From JAFGRU01 sp016934985 (lineage in GTDB: Bacteria; Desulfobacterota; Desulfuromonadia; Desulfuromonadales; JAAYDE01), in NCBI GenBank assembly GCA_963665045.2, contig CAXXJQ010000004.1:45271-109270 (forward strand): a DNA stretch of 64,000 bases, in the 5' to 3' direction. The translations under genes and the position numbers were made by a program. Shown piece after piece: positions 19,301 to 26,458 of the stretch. The notes under the pieces were generated by a model. That model was given only the letters and a program-made list of their open reading frames with translations, was not told the origin of the DNA and searched no databases. Positions within the stretch are counted from its first letter, which is position 1; each line of letters starts with the position of its first letter.

Positions 19301-19549
19301 CAAGATGCCATCGTCGAAAGCGGCGCCGTCCGTCTGCGGCCCATTCTTTTGACTGCGGCCTGCGCCTTGCTCGGCAACTGGATCATCACCCTCGACCCCA
19401 TCTTCTCCGGCTTGGCCTGGTCGATCATCTTCGGGGTTTTTGCCTCCACCGCTTTCACCCTGGTGGTCATACCGGTGTGTTACTGGCTGGTGTTTGGGGA
19501 AAATGCCGAAGAACACGCCCGTCGCTTCCGGGAGTCTGGAAACGAATAA
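16307..19549 (+). CDS. RND-family inner-membrane efflux transporter
   Basis: A proton-driven exporter of 1080 residues with the two-fold RND layout: TM1 near 25-45, a large periplasmic loop, TM2-6 at about 360-510, a second loop, and TM8-12 from about 900 on. The proton-relay aspartate pair is in LALGLLVDDPIVDVENI. The GMMGPYMRPMAVNVPLTM and second-half MIGMIALAGIVVRNSIILIDF segments are typical. I cannot tell substrate from sequence: it lacks obvious heavy-metal methionine relays and resembles broad-substrate pumps. A structured intergenic element follows at 19578. Confidence 0.92.
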   Translation: MAQTSGRKHSLASRIVDKFLGGNLSIILILLSLLAGLAAIMLTPREEEPQIEVPLADVYVHMPGASAEEVEKLVATRLEKLLWQVDGVEYVYSMSRPDMAVVTARFFVGEDRIGSLVKLHNKIVTHQDLIPAGVSGWVVKPIAVDDVPIVNLTLYSAELSDHDLRRVAEEVVDRLQGVKNTSVTQIVGGRPRKLRVDVLPQQLQARGLTLLDLERALQGANVEMPAGSFQRENSEFLVRGGDFLRTSREVGELVVGVSNGVPIYLRDIATVRDGMAEAGTYTRLRFGPGHAKKGDIAKQEYQAVHIAVAKKKGTNAVTVAEEVIAEVGRMEGVIIPDGVQVEVTRNYGETANHKVNELIMHLGIAIATVLALIFFSLGWREALIVAVSIPIIYSLTLLCNYWFGYSINRVTLFALVLALGLLVDDPIVDVENIYRHFKMRKEPPRDAVLSAVDEVRPPVILATLAVIVSFLPMFFITGMMGPYMRPMAVNVPLTMVMSLVVAFTVTPWMTYRLLRSQYGKGKEEEAIEESRFYRLYRKILGPFLASRKKAWLLMGVVVGLLIASMLLPVFGLVPLKMLPFDNKNEFQLVIDMPEGTPLEKTDAVVRALEDYLGRVNEVTDFEAYVGTASAMDFNGMVRHYYFRQEPHLADIRINLAAKGDRSRQSHEIALRLRNDLTAIAHSLGADLKIVEAPPGPPVIATLVAEVYADAGLSYERQIAAAQIIKKQMLTMEGVVDVDDSVEFPQSEYRFVPDRGKAALNGISVADIARTLTMALQGSAAGTLHIGTERNPLPIMLRLPREERSSLEDLQSLALRGTGGQMVRLSELGHFQKRGLEPTIYHKNLARVTYVFGEAAGISPANAILNLSGHFKDNPLPSGTRAVWGGEGEWNITVDVFRDLGIAFGTALIGIFILLLIETGSYSIPLIIMAAIPLTMIGIMPGFFLLNLLLDWPVGGYGTPVFFTATAMIGMIALAGIVVRNSIILIDFIHNSLKKGLNLQDAIVESGAVRLRPILLTAACALLGNWIITLDPIFSGLAWSIIFGVFASTAFTLVVIPVCYWLVFGENAEEHARRFRESGNE

Positions 19550-19577
19550 GGGATTTAGAATTATTCACTAGCTGGGG

Positions 19578-19641
19578 GATGGCTTTGCATCACCCATTTC
19601 AGGGGCCGCCTGAACCCGCCCATGGGTGCCGCAAAGCCATC
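19578..19641 (-). repeat. Structured intergenic element, copy D (core only)
   Basis: Closed by perfect 11-bp arms GATGGCTTTGC / GCAAAGCCATC. Inside, read on the minus strand, CACCCAT pairs with ATGGGTG and TTCAGG with CCTGAA around GGGCGGGTTCAGGCGGCCCC. That core recurs at 41336-41443 and 49549-49652. There is no T-run, so it is not an ordinary terminator, though it lies 29 nt past the RND pump stop. Confidence 0.7.
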
Positions 19642-19663
19642 GTTCCAAACCGCCACAGGGATT

Positions 19664-19813
19664 TTAACGCACACGCTTTTCCGTACGCCGGATCTTGCGG
19701 CGGCGATTGATCAGGGTTCGTCCCGCAGCACAATCATCAACCAGAATGCCGTAGCGGTAGGTAAAAGGTTTGCCGTTCAGTTCGGTTTTAACGCTGCATT
19801 CGATCATTTCCAT
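19664..19813 (-). CDS. Small basic protein, 49 aa, divergent from the repressor
   Basis: I do not recognise it. The frame opens at ATG 19813 (or 19807, better spaced to AGAGGAG) and ends TAA at 19664. The first half looks like a small beta unit (ECSVKTELNGKPFTYRYGIL). The last 18 residues are strongly basic (RRRKIRRTEKR), suggesting nucleic-acid or membrane-surface contact. It is divergent from the S24-type repressor at 20072 across a region holding repeated GGTCTAA half-sites, so it is a candidate target of that repressor. Confidence 0.55.
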   Translation of the reverse strand: MEMIECSVKTELNGKPFTYRYGILVDDCAAGRTLINRRRKIRRTEKRVR

Positions 19814-19868
19814 ATCTCCTCTTCCGTGAAAAAATTTGTGTTAAATTCAGTTATCGGTTGGGCTAATT

Positions 19869-19962
19869 TTAGACCTGTGTTATTCTTCGAACGAATAAAT
19901 TTGAACCAGAAACCCTATTTTCAGAACTTTTATGGTCTAAATTTAGATACAAAAAGGTCTAA
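19869..19962. promoter_or_regulatory. Cluster of GGTCTAA half-sites between divergent genes
   Basis: TTAGACC at 19869-19875, GGTCTAA at 19934-19940 and again at 19956-19962. A perfect 12-bp palindrome TCTAAATTTAGA lies at 19936-19947. The AT-rich region lies between the small gene (19813, minus) and the repressor (20072, plus). Operators for that repressor are the natural reading, though no binding evidence exists. Confidence 0.5.
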
Positions 19963-20002
19963 TGTCAACACTAAAAATTTGTTTTTAGAACTTTTTTGTC
20001 AA

Positions 20003-20043
20003 CAATGGACTCGTGCTGTCCACGGCAAGGGCAGGGCGAGGCC
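20003..20043 (+). repeat. Structured intergenic element, copy C (internal deletion form)
   Basis: Begins CAATGGACTCGTGCTGTCC like copies A and B, and ends GGGCAGGGCGAGGCC like the 3' end of copy A. It appears to be the two ends of the element with the middle missing. GG-CTCG pairs with CGAG-CC. It ends 28 nt before the start of the repressor gene, so it probably lies in its leader. Confidence 0.6.
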
Positions 20044-20071
20044 GTTAAAAACATGGTGAGCAGGTTTCTTC

Positions 20072-20728
20072 ATGACAATTTTCAAAGAACCCGAATTTCG
20101 TACCCGTCTTGAACAGCTTATGAATGGCGAAAGCCCATTTTCCTGGGCCGTCCGAATCGGTCTTTCCAAAGGTTCTTTTGCCCGGGTCTGGAAAGAGGGC
20201 ACCATCCCGAGCCCCAATAACCTCCGCCTTATTGCTGACAAGACCGGCGTTTCCATCGACTGGCTGCTAAGCGGACGGGAACCGATGATGTGGAAAACGG
20301 CGGGGACCCTGGACAGCGCCCATGATTTCACCCTGGTGCCAAGATTCAGTATCCGCGTCGGTGAGGGAGACAGCCTCTCAAGCGATCAGATTGTCGATCA
20401 TCTGGCTTTCAAAAAAGGTTGGCTCAAAGTTATCGGCCTGGATGAAAAGGAGCTTTTCCTGACCACCAGCCGTGGGGACAGCATGGAGCCTTTTATTCCC
20501 GACGGGGCTTTGCTCCTCGTCGATCAGCGTAGGAAAATGCCGACTGACGGCGTCTTTCTGCTGTTGCTGGAAGGCGAGTTGATCCCCCGGCGTCTGCAGC
20601 GGGATATGGACGGCGGTGTCTGGATCCGCTGCGACAATGACAGGTATCCGCCGCTGAAAGTCGAGAAAGATCAGCTCCAATGTTTGCGCATCCTTGGCCG
20701 CGTGGTTTGGCTGGGCCGGAAAGTGTGA
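20072..20728 (+). CDS. CI/LexA-like repressor with HTH and S24 peptidase-type domain
   Basis: 218 residues. Residues 8-68 form a helix-turn-helix (WAVRIGLSKGSFARVWKEG, then LRLIADKTGVSIDWLLSG). Residues 85-215 form an S24-type domain with GDSMEP (S137 in the nucleophile place). The strand that normally carries the catalytic lysine (form V-K-R-L) reads IPRRLQ, arginine at 173. Self-cleavage as in LexA or phage CI is therefore uncertain. There are no phage genes nearby. It faces a small divergent gene across repeated half-sites and probably controls it and itself. Confidence 0.85.
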   Translation: MTIFKEPEFRTRLEQLMNGESPFSWAVRIGLSKGSFARVWKEGTIPSPNNLRLIADKTGVSIDWLLSGREPMMWKTAGTLDSAHDFTLVPRFSIRVGEGDSLSSDQIVDHLAFKKGWLKVIGLDEKELFLTTSRGDSMEPFIPDGALLLVDQRRKMPTDGVFLLLLEGELIPRRLQRDMDGGVWIRCDNDRYPPLKVEKDQLQCLRILGRVVWLGRKV

Positions 20729-20906
20729 ATTTGTCGAAGCTGCTTAGGGATGGTTAATCAGGCCTGATATATTCTCATTTGCCCAACCTCAAGCCATAGA
20801 AAGTAAGAACTGACGGGAGGATTTCTTTCTCTAATCTATTGAATTCAGACTGGAAAGGCAGCTGAGGCCTGACATCGGGGTGAGGATGTGATATAAAAAG
20901 CGGAAA

Positions 20907-20935
20907 GACCCTCTCCAGAGAGCTTGAGGAGGGTC
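20907..20935. terminator. Hairpin, possibly a bidirectional terminator
   Basis: Arms GACCCTC and GAGGGTC around a purine-rich loop. A TAATTTTTT tract follows on the plus strand and a T-rich tract also follows on the minus strand. It lies about 180 nt after the repressor stop. Confidence 0.45.
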
Positions 20936-20966
20936 GAAAATAATTTTTTAGTCAGTGTGAATTCAA

Positions 20967-21122
20967 ATGGGTAAAAATAAAAAACCTCAGAGAAAAAAAA
21001 CCGAGAATAAACCGGAACAAAAACCGACCATGGCGTTGTCACAAAAATTCAAAATTGTGACGATGGCATGTATGGTTCTTACAGCCATTATTACTTGCGT
21101 CCTGCTGGCGATTTTTTTCTAG
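20967..21122 (+). CDS. Small membrane protein, 51 aa
   Basis: I do not recognise the family. The ATG at 20967 opens a frame ending TAG at 21120. The first 21 residues are extremely basic and polar (MGKNKKPQRKKTENK); residues 30-51 form one hydrophobic helix (ACMVLTAIITCVLLAIFF). The ribosome site is weak. The basic-then-hydrophobic plan suggests a single-pass inner-membrane peptide with the N-terminus inside. A densely paired DNA element starts 9 nt after the stop. Confidence 0.5.
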   Translation: MGKNKKPQRKKTENKPEQKPTMALSQKFKIVTMACMVLTAIITCVLLAIFF

Positions 21123-21130
21123 CCTGGTTT

Positions 21131-21319
21131 ATTCATGATGCTTTGTGGCGAAATCGTAAAGTGCTCGCCAGGTCAAGCCAAGCACAGAGATTTGCTCCCG
21201 CCTGCCGTAGCTGTGCGGCGGACAGGCTGCAGGTGTACTGCCAGTACGTCGAAGAGCAAAGAGCGAGCACGGCTTGAGACGGTGCGCAATCGACGGTTGC
21301 AGCAAAAGTTTTCATGAAT
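21131..21319. repeat. 189-bp densely self-complementary element bounded by inverted repeats
   Basis: Bounded by ATTCATGA (21131-21138) and TCATGAAT (21312-21319). Inside are GTGCTCGC (21161) with GCGAGCAC (21263), TCAAGCC (21173) with GGCTTGA (21271), TTTGCTC (21191) with GAGCAAA (21254), GCCTG (21200) with CAGGC (21223), and a GTACT/AGTAC hairpin. The first two pairs interleave, so they are alternative or a pseudoknot. It could be a non-coding RNA, a small non-autonomous mobile element, or both. There is no coding frame of note. Confidence 0.5.
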
Positions 21320-21361
21320 TATCCGGGCCGGCACCTTGGCAACAACCATTCAAAAAAAAGT

Positions 21362-24052
21362 CTATTTTTTAGGTTGCTTTTCAGGCTTTGCGGCAGCATC
21401 AGAGGGTTTCCCCTCCTCTTTTTCCGCTTTGGGCCAGACCAGTTCCCCTTTGGATTCAGGGGGCGGAGTTATTCCGTGTTTGCTCTGGATTTTGTTCAGA
21501 TAACGTGACGCAATTTCTACTTTATCTTCAGCTTTGGCCACATCACGCGCGGCCTCGACTGTTCTTTGCCGGGCTTTGCTGCTCTGCATTTCCAAATCGA
21601 GGATTTCGTCAGCGGGTTTCTCGGCTATCTGCGCTTTTAGCAGCTGGCGGAAGATGTCTTCCCATAATTTGCCGCAACGGGCCGCTTCCTCTTCGGCTTT
21701 TTTCAGCTGTCCGCGGGCATCGGCAAAGGCATCCTGCGCTTTGGCAACTTCCGCAGCGGCTCCTTCTTCCGGTTCAACCCCAAGATCAATGTCTTCCCTA
21801 GCCAGAACCAGAGCGGTAACCGGCAGGCCTTTTACTAATTGTTCGACCTGTCCCCCGAAAGGATTCAAAATTTTTTCACCCCTGACCCGAAAAGGCATGA
21901 GGACAATCGAAGCTTTGGCCGAATACTCATGAAGGGTTTGGACCTTGAAAGCCGGGACTATCACCGGCTCGGCCTCGATACGTGAACTTTCCAAAAGCTG
22001 CCGAAGTTTTTCCCCGGCCTCTTCCGGTTCGCCGTTGCCGGGTGCCAGCACCCGCACCTTTGCTTCCTCCCAGAAGCTATCGCGCTTCATGAGATAGGCC
22101 AGCAACAAAAGGAAACCGGTAGAAACATCGCCATGGCACCAGATATCGATGCACCGTTCCTCAGGGACAGTGCTGTCAAGAGCATCCCACTCATCCCGGC
22201 CCGCTTTGAGGAGGACCAGATTATAGCCCAGACGGTAGGCCGCCGAAAGGCTCCGCCCGCTGCGCAAACTGTCCGGCCCGAGAATTCTCTGCTCCGTTTG
22301 GCCGGCATGGTTCATCAGAAGGGTGTTGCCTTTAAGGGGGCCGATCCCGTAACACTGGAGCAGCAGCTCAAAAGCAACCTCGGAAGAGGGGGCCGTAACA
22401 ACCAGGGGGAAGATCCTGTGTCCAGATTCGCCGATGGCACGAACGAGTTCTTTCTCAACCTCCAGTTTATGCTTATGGGCGATACCTTTGTCGTCCGTAA
22501 GAATCTTTACCAATGTTGTCATACCACTGGCACCTTCCATCCAGGAGGCGAACCTTAACAAAGTAGAGCGTTTATCGGGATCTTCAGAAACGGCCAGGAT
22601 TTGTGGTCTCCAGTCACGCGCATGCTCCGGTTCAGAGGCGACGGCCATCAGGTTTTGACGAACCAGGTGCAGTTGATAGGAGCGCCGGCTGTCGGCCCAG
22701 CGGGAAGGTCCGGCCGTGCGTTTAAGAAACTGATAAAGAGCGGCCATAACCGCTACGGCCACCGCTCCGGCCTTCCAATCGATTGCCAGCATGGTCAGAA
22801 GGCAGATGACCGCCCCGACAAGACTCAAGCGTTTATCGTAAAAACGAAAACGGGGCCGGAAAGAAGGGCTTGCCGCTCGCGCCTCGAAATAGGTCGCATA
22901 GTTGAGCAATCCATAGGAAATGAGAAAAAACATGGAGACGACCCCGGCAATGAGGTTGAGATTTCCCATGGCCGCTACTGTCAAAGCAATGGCCAGGGAC
23001 AACCAGACCCCTCGGCGGGGGTTGTTGGCGGGACCTTCCCCTTTGGAGAAGGGGTTCAAAACTTTAAATATCCGGTCATTGGCCAAGGACTGGAGAATTC
23101 GAGGTGCTCCAAGAAAGGATGCCATGGCTGAGGAAAGGGTTGCCGCGATAACTCCGGCGCTGATCAACGGACTGAACAGAGCCACTGATTTCATGGCTCC
23201 GTAGTCCAGGCGCATGGTATCTGCCGGTAAGGAAGCCGCAAAAACCACGGCAGCCCCGAAATAAATCAGAATTGACAGGCCGACAGCCAGAAATGTCCCT
23301 TGGGGAAGGCTTTTTCCAGGGTTGTCAAGGTCTCCGGACATGCTGACGCCTTGGGTGAATCCGGTCACGGCTGGGAAAAAAATGGCAAAGAGGGGCCAGA
23401 AAAGAGGAGCGTCGAGGGATGAAGACCAGTTGGCAGCCAGGGTCCGAGGGTTCCACTGCAAAAACCCACCGGCAAAAAAGGATAGCAGCGCCAGAACCAG
23501 GATCATCATGACCACATACTGAAAACGCGTGGCCCAGTCCGCTCCCAGCCAGGCAAAGAAAAACAGAAAAACAATGGCCAGGGCAGCAATTAACTGGGCG
23601 GATACCCAGCCTGCCAAGGGCAGGATTTCCACCATGACCTCACCGAAACCGACACAATAAAAACCGATGGAAACCGCTTGAGCCAGAAAAAGCACCAGCC
23701 CGAGGGCACCGCCAAACTCAATGCCGAGGGTTCTGGAGATGAGATAATAATCACCGCCGCCCTTGACATTTAAATTGGTGGCAATGGCTGATAAGGAGAA
23801 GGTGGTCAGGACCGAGATCGTGTTGGCCAGGAAGATAATGAGAAGAGCCATGCCCAGGCCCGCGTTTCCCACCACGAAACCGAGACGCAGAAACAGAATG
23901 ATGCCGAGGATAGTCAATATGCTGGGGGTAAAAACCCCGGCGAAGGTCCCGAGTTTGCCTGTGGGAATCAGCCTGCTTTGTGAGGGGAAGCCTGATTTTT
24001 TGGGGATTGTTGCGTTTTTTTCTTTACCTTGCTTCATTTTTTCATTGACCAT
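21362..24052 (-). CDS. APC-superfamily permease of the cation-chloride cotransporter type
   Basis: 896 residues. About twelve membrane helices fill residues 38-450, beginning GVFTPSILTILGIILFLRLGFVVG, which resembles the first helix of SLC12-type cotransporters. A KGGGDYYLISRTLG segment follows helix 2. A cytoplasmic half (about 470-760) has the universal-stress-like pattern of SLC12 C-terminal domains (FLLLLAYLMK, then SIVLMPFRVRGE). The last 120 residues are an Ala/Glu/Lys coiled coil and a charged tail, unusual for the family. Substrate ions or amino acids cannot be told. A 20-bp perfect palindrome lies 53 nt upstream of the start. Confidence 0.85.
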   Translation of the reverse strand: MVNEKMKQGKEKNATIPKKSGFPSQSRLIPTGKLGTFAGVFTPSILTILGIILFLRLGFVVGNAGLGMALLIIFLANTISVLTTFSLSAIATNLNVKGGGDYYLISRTLGIEFGGALGLVLFLAQAVSIGFYCVGFGEVMVEILPLAGWVSAQLIAALAIVFLFFFAWLGADWATRFQYVVMMILVLALLSFFAGGFLQWNPRTLAANWSSSLDAPLFWPLFAIFFPAVTGFTQGVSMSGDLDNPGKSLPQGTFLAVGLSILIYFGAAVVFAASLPADTMRLDYGAMKSVALFSPLISAGVIAATLSSAMASFLGAPRILQSLANDRIFKVLNPFSKGEGPANNPRRGVWLSLAIALTVAAMGNLNLIAGVVSMFFLISYGLLNYATYFEARAASPSFRPRFRFYDKRLSLVGAVICLLTMLAIDWKAGAVAVAVMAALYQFLKRTAGPSRWADSRRSYQLHLVRQNLMAVASEPEHARDWRPQILAVSEDPDKRSTLLRFASWMEGASGMTTLVKILTDDKGIAHKHKLEVEKELVRAIGESGHRIFPLVVTAPSSEVAFELLLQCYGIGPLKGNTLLMNHAGQTEQRILGPDSLRSGRSLSAAYRLGYNLVLLKAGRDEWDALDSTVPEERCIDIWCHGDVSTGFLLLLAYLMKRDSFWEEAKVRVLAPGNGEPEEAGEKLRQLLESSRIEAEPVIVPAFKVQTLHEYSAKASIVLMPFRVRGEKILNPFGGQVEQLVKGLPVTALVLAREDIDLGVEPEEGAAAEVAKAQDAFADARGQLKKAEEEAARCGKLWEDIFRQLLKAQIAEKPADEILDLEMQSSKARQRTVEAARDVAKAEDKVEIASRYLNKIQSKHGITPPPESKGELVWPKAEKEEGKPSDAAAKPEKQPKK

Positions 24053-24104
24053 TCCTAAACCTGCCCGGGTTATAGAAAAAGTGTAATAAATGTTCAGCTC
24101 AATG

Positions 24105-24124
24105 TGAGAGTGGGGCCACTCTCA
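24105..24124. promoter_or_regulatory. Perfect 20-bp palindrome upstream of the permease
   Basis: TGAGAGTGG-GG/CC-type palindrome with 9-bp arms TGAGAGTGG and CCACTCTCA. It lies in the divergent intergenic region between the permease and the DUF2235 gene, where an operator would sit. It has no T-run, so it is not a terminator. Confidence 0.5.
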
Positions 24125-24311
24125 ACCCGGTGAATAGTAGCATTATCATTCTCAGGGCCAGTTTTCCAAAAACGCAGAAACGGATTTGACGTTGCAACGA
24201 TTTGCGTTAGAAATAATATTATTTTACTTCTTTTAACTCATTTTCGCTCTGTCTTGCGAACGTTGCCTGAGTATACCATGTAAAAAAACCGATGAATTCA
24301 TGGAGGAGACC

Positions 24312-25406
24312 ATGGGAAAAAATATCATCATCTGTTTCGATGGAACCTGTAATCACCCCAGTGACGCTCACCAGGAGAGAGAATGGTTGGGTTTTGGGGA
24401 TATCGAGGACAGCGGGATTACCAATATCCTAAAACTTCATGTCATGTTCGGCGGGGATCTGCAGAACAAGGCCCAAAGCTCCAGCCAGCACAGCTTATAC
24501 TATTCAGGCGTCGGCACCTACGGCAATTTTTTCCAACGCATTTTCAACGCCGGACTGGCCCCCGCCAATCTCGACGTGGGTCGCATTATCAAGAACGCCG
24601 GCAGAGACCTGGCCGGAATTTACACACCAGACGATCAAATCTCCATTTTCGGTTTTAGCCGGGGAGCTGCTATAGCGCGTCGTTTTGCTACGGTTATCGA
24701 TCAATATATTGCCGTGGAGAAATCGACTCAACCCATCCGCTTTTTAGGGGTTTTCGACACTGTGGCATCCATCGGGCTGCCCAACCTGGATGATGATGAA
24801 AAACCGGTGTCCGACGTGGTTTTTGAAAACGGCACGATTTCCCCCTTTGTCCAGGAAGCGCTCCATCTTTTAGCCCTTGATGAAAACAGAACCGCTTTTA
24901 TGCCTACCCTCATGAACAAGGACAAGCGGGTGACGGAGGTCTGGTTCCCTGGGGCTCATTCGGATGTCGGCGGTGGGTTCTGGTACGATGGCCTTTCGGA
25001 TGTGACCCTCGATTTCATGCTCAGTGAAATCGCCAGAAGAAACATCGGCCTCGATGTCAGCAATCCCAGGGATGTTGATTACACTGCCCTGCAGTCACCC
25101 CGAGGAGATTACCGGGTTGACCTTGAAGACGTTTTTCTGAAGCCTAACCATCGGGGCAAATCCCACCCCAGGGATCGCTGGCTGCCTGTTGCAAGAGCGA
25201 CTTTCTGTGTGCGGGATGTCAGAATAAACATCGACGACCGGCCATCCCCCGCCGATTGGCCTCTCATTCATTGTTCTGTGGTCGACCGGATCAGAGACGT
25301 TCTCGAATACCGCCCCAAAGCCCTAAAAGGTGTCCCTCACCGGATTGTGGCAAAAGACGACAGTCATCAGGAATTTAAAGGCATTATAGACCACATTTTG
25401 GAATAA
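24312..25406 (+). CDS. DUF2235 alpha/beta-hydrolase-like protein
   Basis: 364 residues from the ATG at 24312, which has GGAGGAG at proper spacing (an in-frame ATG at 24300 overlaps that site). The start IIICFDGTCN and the motif GFSRGA (S116), with VFDTVA (D149) and PGAHSDVGGG (H216), match DUF2235. This domain occurs in some type VI secretion phospholipase effectors (Tle families) and in many stand-alone proteins. No secretion genes or immunity gene are nearby and no signal peptide is present, so a housekeeping or stress hydrolase is more likely. Substrate is unknown. Confidence 0.85.
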   Translation: MGKNIIICFDGTCNHPSDAHQEREWLGFGDIEDSGITNILKLHVMFGGDLQNKAQSSSQHSLYYSGVGTYGNFFQRIFNAGLAPANLDVGRIIKNAGRDLAGIYTPDDQISIFGFSRGAAIARRFATVIDQYIAVEKSTQPIRFLGVFDTVASIGLPNLDDDEKPVSDVVFENGTISPFVQEALHLLALDENRTAFMPTLMNKDKRVTEVWFPGAHSDVGGGFWYDGLSDVTLDFMLSEIARRNIGLDVSNPRDVDYTALQSPRGDYRVDLEDVFLKPNHRGKSHPRDRWLPVARATFCVRDVRINIDDRPSPADWPLIHCSVVDRIRDVLEYRPKALKGVPHRIVAKDDSHQEFKGIIDHILE

Positions 25407-25778
25407 AATTCTCTCCATGAAACGTCGTTGAAAAGTCTTTTTTTCTTGGGGGGCCAGATTTGCTATGGGAATTATCAAGAACAGGTTAAAATAAGCAGCG
25501 GCGCCTGTTTAAAGAAAATATTCCTGGAAGCGGCACTCTTTTTTCCTGTGGATAAGTGTAAAAAATAGTGCGTGAATAATTTATTTTGGGCATTTTTGCG
25601 ACATTAGTATTGCAAAAACAAAACACTCTTATTGCCTGGCTTTTTATGGCCTGTCGAAAAACACATTATTTTCCCTGTTAATTCAGAAGGTTGTACGATT
25701 TTCCCTGTTTCTGGAATATTACTTGCTAAATGCTAAGAATAAATTAACACATATTGCCGACTTTGGAGAGGATATTAA
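25407..25778. other. Intergenic region, nothing identified
   Basis: About 370 bp, AT-rich, with repeated TTTCCCTGTT-type words. A promoter for the next gene is likely near its 3' end, but no clear -35/-10 pair stands out. Confidence 0.4.
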
Positions 25779-26234
25779 ATGGAAGAAAACACCTGCATGG
25801 GGACCAAAGGCCTGGTTAAAATATTTGATGAAGTGGCTATTCAGACTCGTATTCTGGCCTTGAATCTGGCCCTGGAATCCGGCCAGGGGGAATGCGTTAA
25901 AAAAATATCCAAAGGTATCTTCACAAAAGCTGTTGGTCTTTGTGATGCCGTGGAAACAACGGCTCAGGAAGTATCCAACCTTCTGAGAAACTTTTCTGCA
26001 AAACCCAGCGATTCCGGTAGTGCGAAAACCATTGCCAAGCTGGATGAGTTTGCCGGGCATATTGGCGAGATGATTTTTCTCGCCGCACAAAACCGGGGCA
26101 AGAACAACAAAGAACAAAAAGGCGGCAACACGAAAATTGAGCCGGAAAAAGCTCTTTTTTATAAAACTTTTGAAATTCAGAACATGCTCAAACGTTTTAG
26201 AGCAGACATTGTCCAACCTGTTGCGGTGTCCTGA
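25779..26234 (+). CDS. Small chemoreceptor-hairpin-like protein, 151 aa
   Basis: Residues 12-40 (KIFDEVAIQTRILALNLALESGQGE) resemble the conserved tip of chemoreceptor signalling domains, whose form is IA.QTNLLALNAAIEAARAGE. Here the protein has no sensor, membrane segment or HAMP, and the hallmark is altered (R for N, L for A, S for A). The rest is helical. A strong terminator follows at 26263, so it is transcribed as a single unit. It could be a soluble receptor-like regulator, or a domain remnant now kept for another use. There are no che genes nearby. Confidence 0.65.
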   Translation: MEENTCMGTKGLVKIFDEVAIQTRILALNLALESGQGECVKKISKGIFTKAVGLCDAVETTAQEVSNLLRNFSAKPSDSGSAKTIAKLDEFAGHIGEMIFLAAQNRGKNNKEQKGGNTKIEPEKALFYKTFEIQNMLKRFRADIVQPVAVS

Positions 26235-26262
26235 TAACCCAGCAGCCATTTTCCTCTTTTTG

Positions 26263-26295
26263 CTGCCGTTCTCCAAAAGAACGGCAGTTTTTTTT
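26263..26295 (+). terminator. Intrinsic terminator
   Basis: Arms CTGCCGTTCT and AGAACGGCAG, 5-nt loop, then eight T. It follows the receptor-like gene by about 30 nt. Confidence 0.92.
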
Positions 26296-26458
26296 GCCCC
26301 TCCGAAAAAATGATATTTTTGGCGCCAACGGATAATTACTCTCCCACATTTCCCCTTTTTCCTATAAAGTGGGCCGAAAAAGAGGGGAGCTTGCTGTGTT
26401 CTCGTTGTCCTTCCAAGTTCACACGAGAAAATTGTTCCGCTCCCCGGGGAGATAAAAA

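Noticed and set aside
19578..19641. Ordinary intrinsic terminator after the RND operon
   Set aside because: There is no T-run on either side, and the core recurs in other intergenic places, so a plain terminator does not explain it.
20072..20728. Prophage remnant around the CI-like repressor
   Set aside because: No integrase, attachment-like duplication or structural phage gene nearby.
24312..25406. Type VI secretion lipase effector
   Set aside because: DUF2235 fits, but there is no VgrG, PAAR, adaptor or immunity gene next to it.
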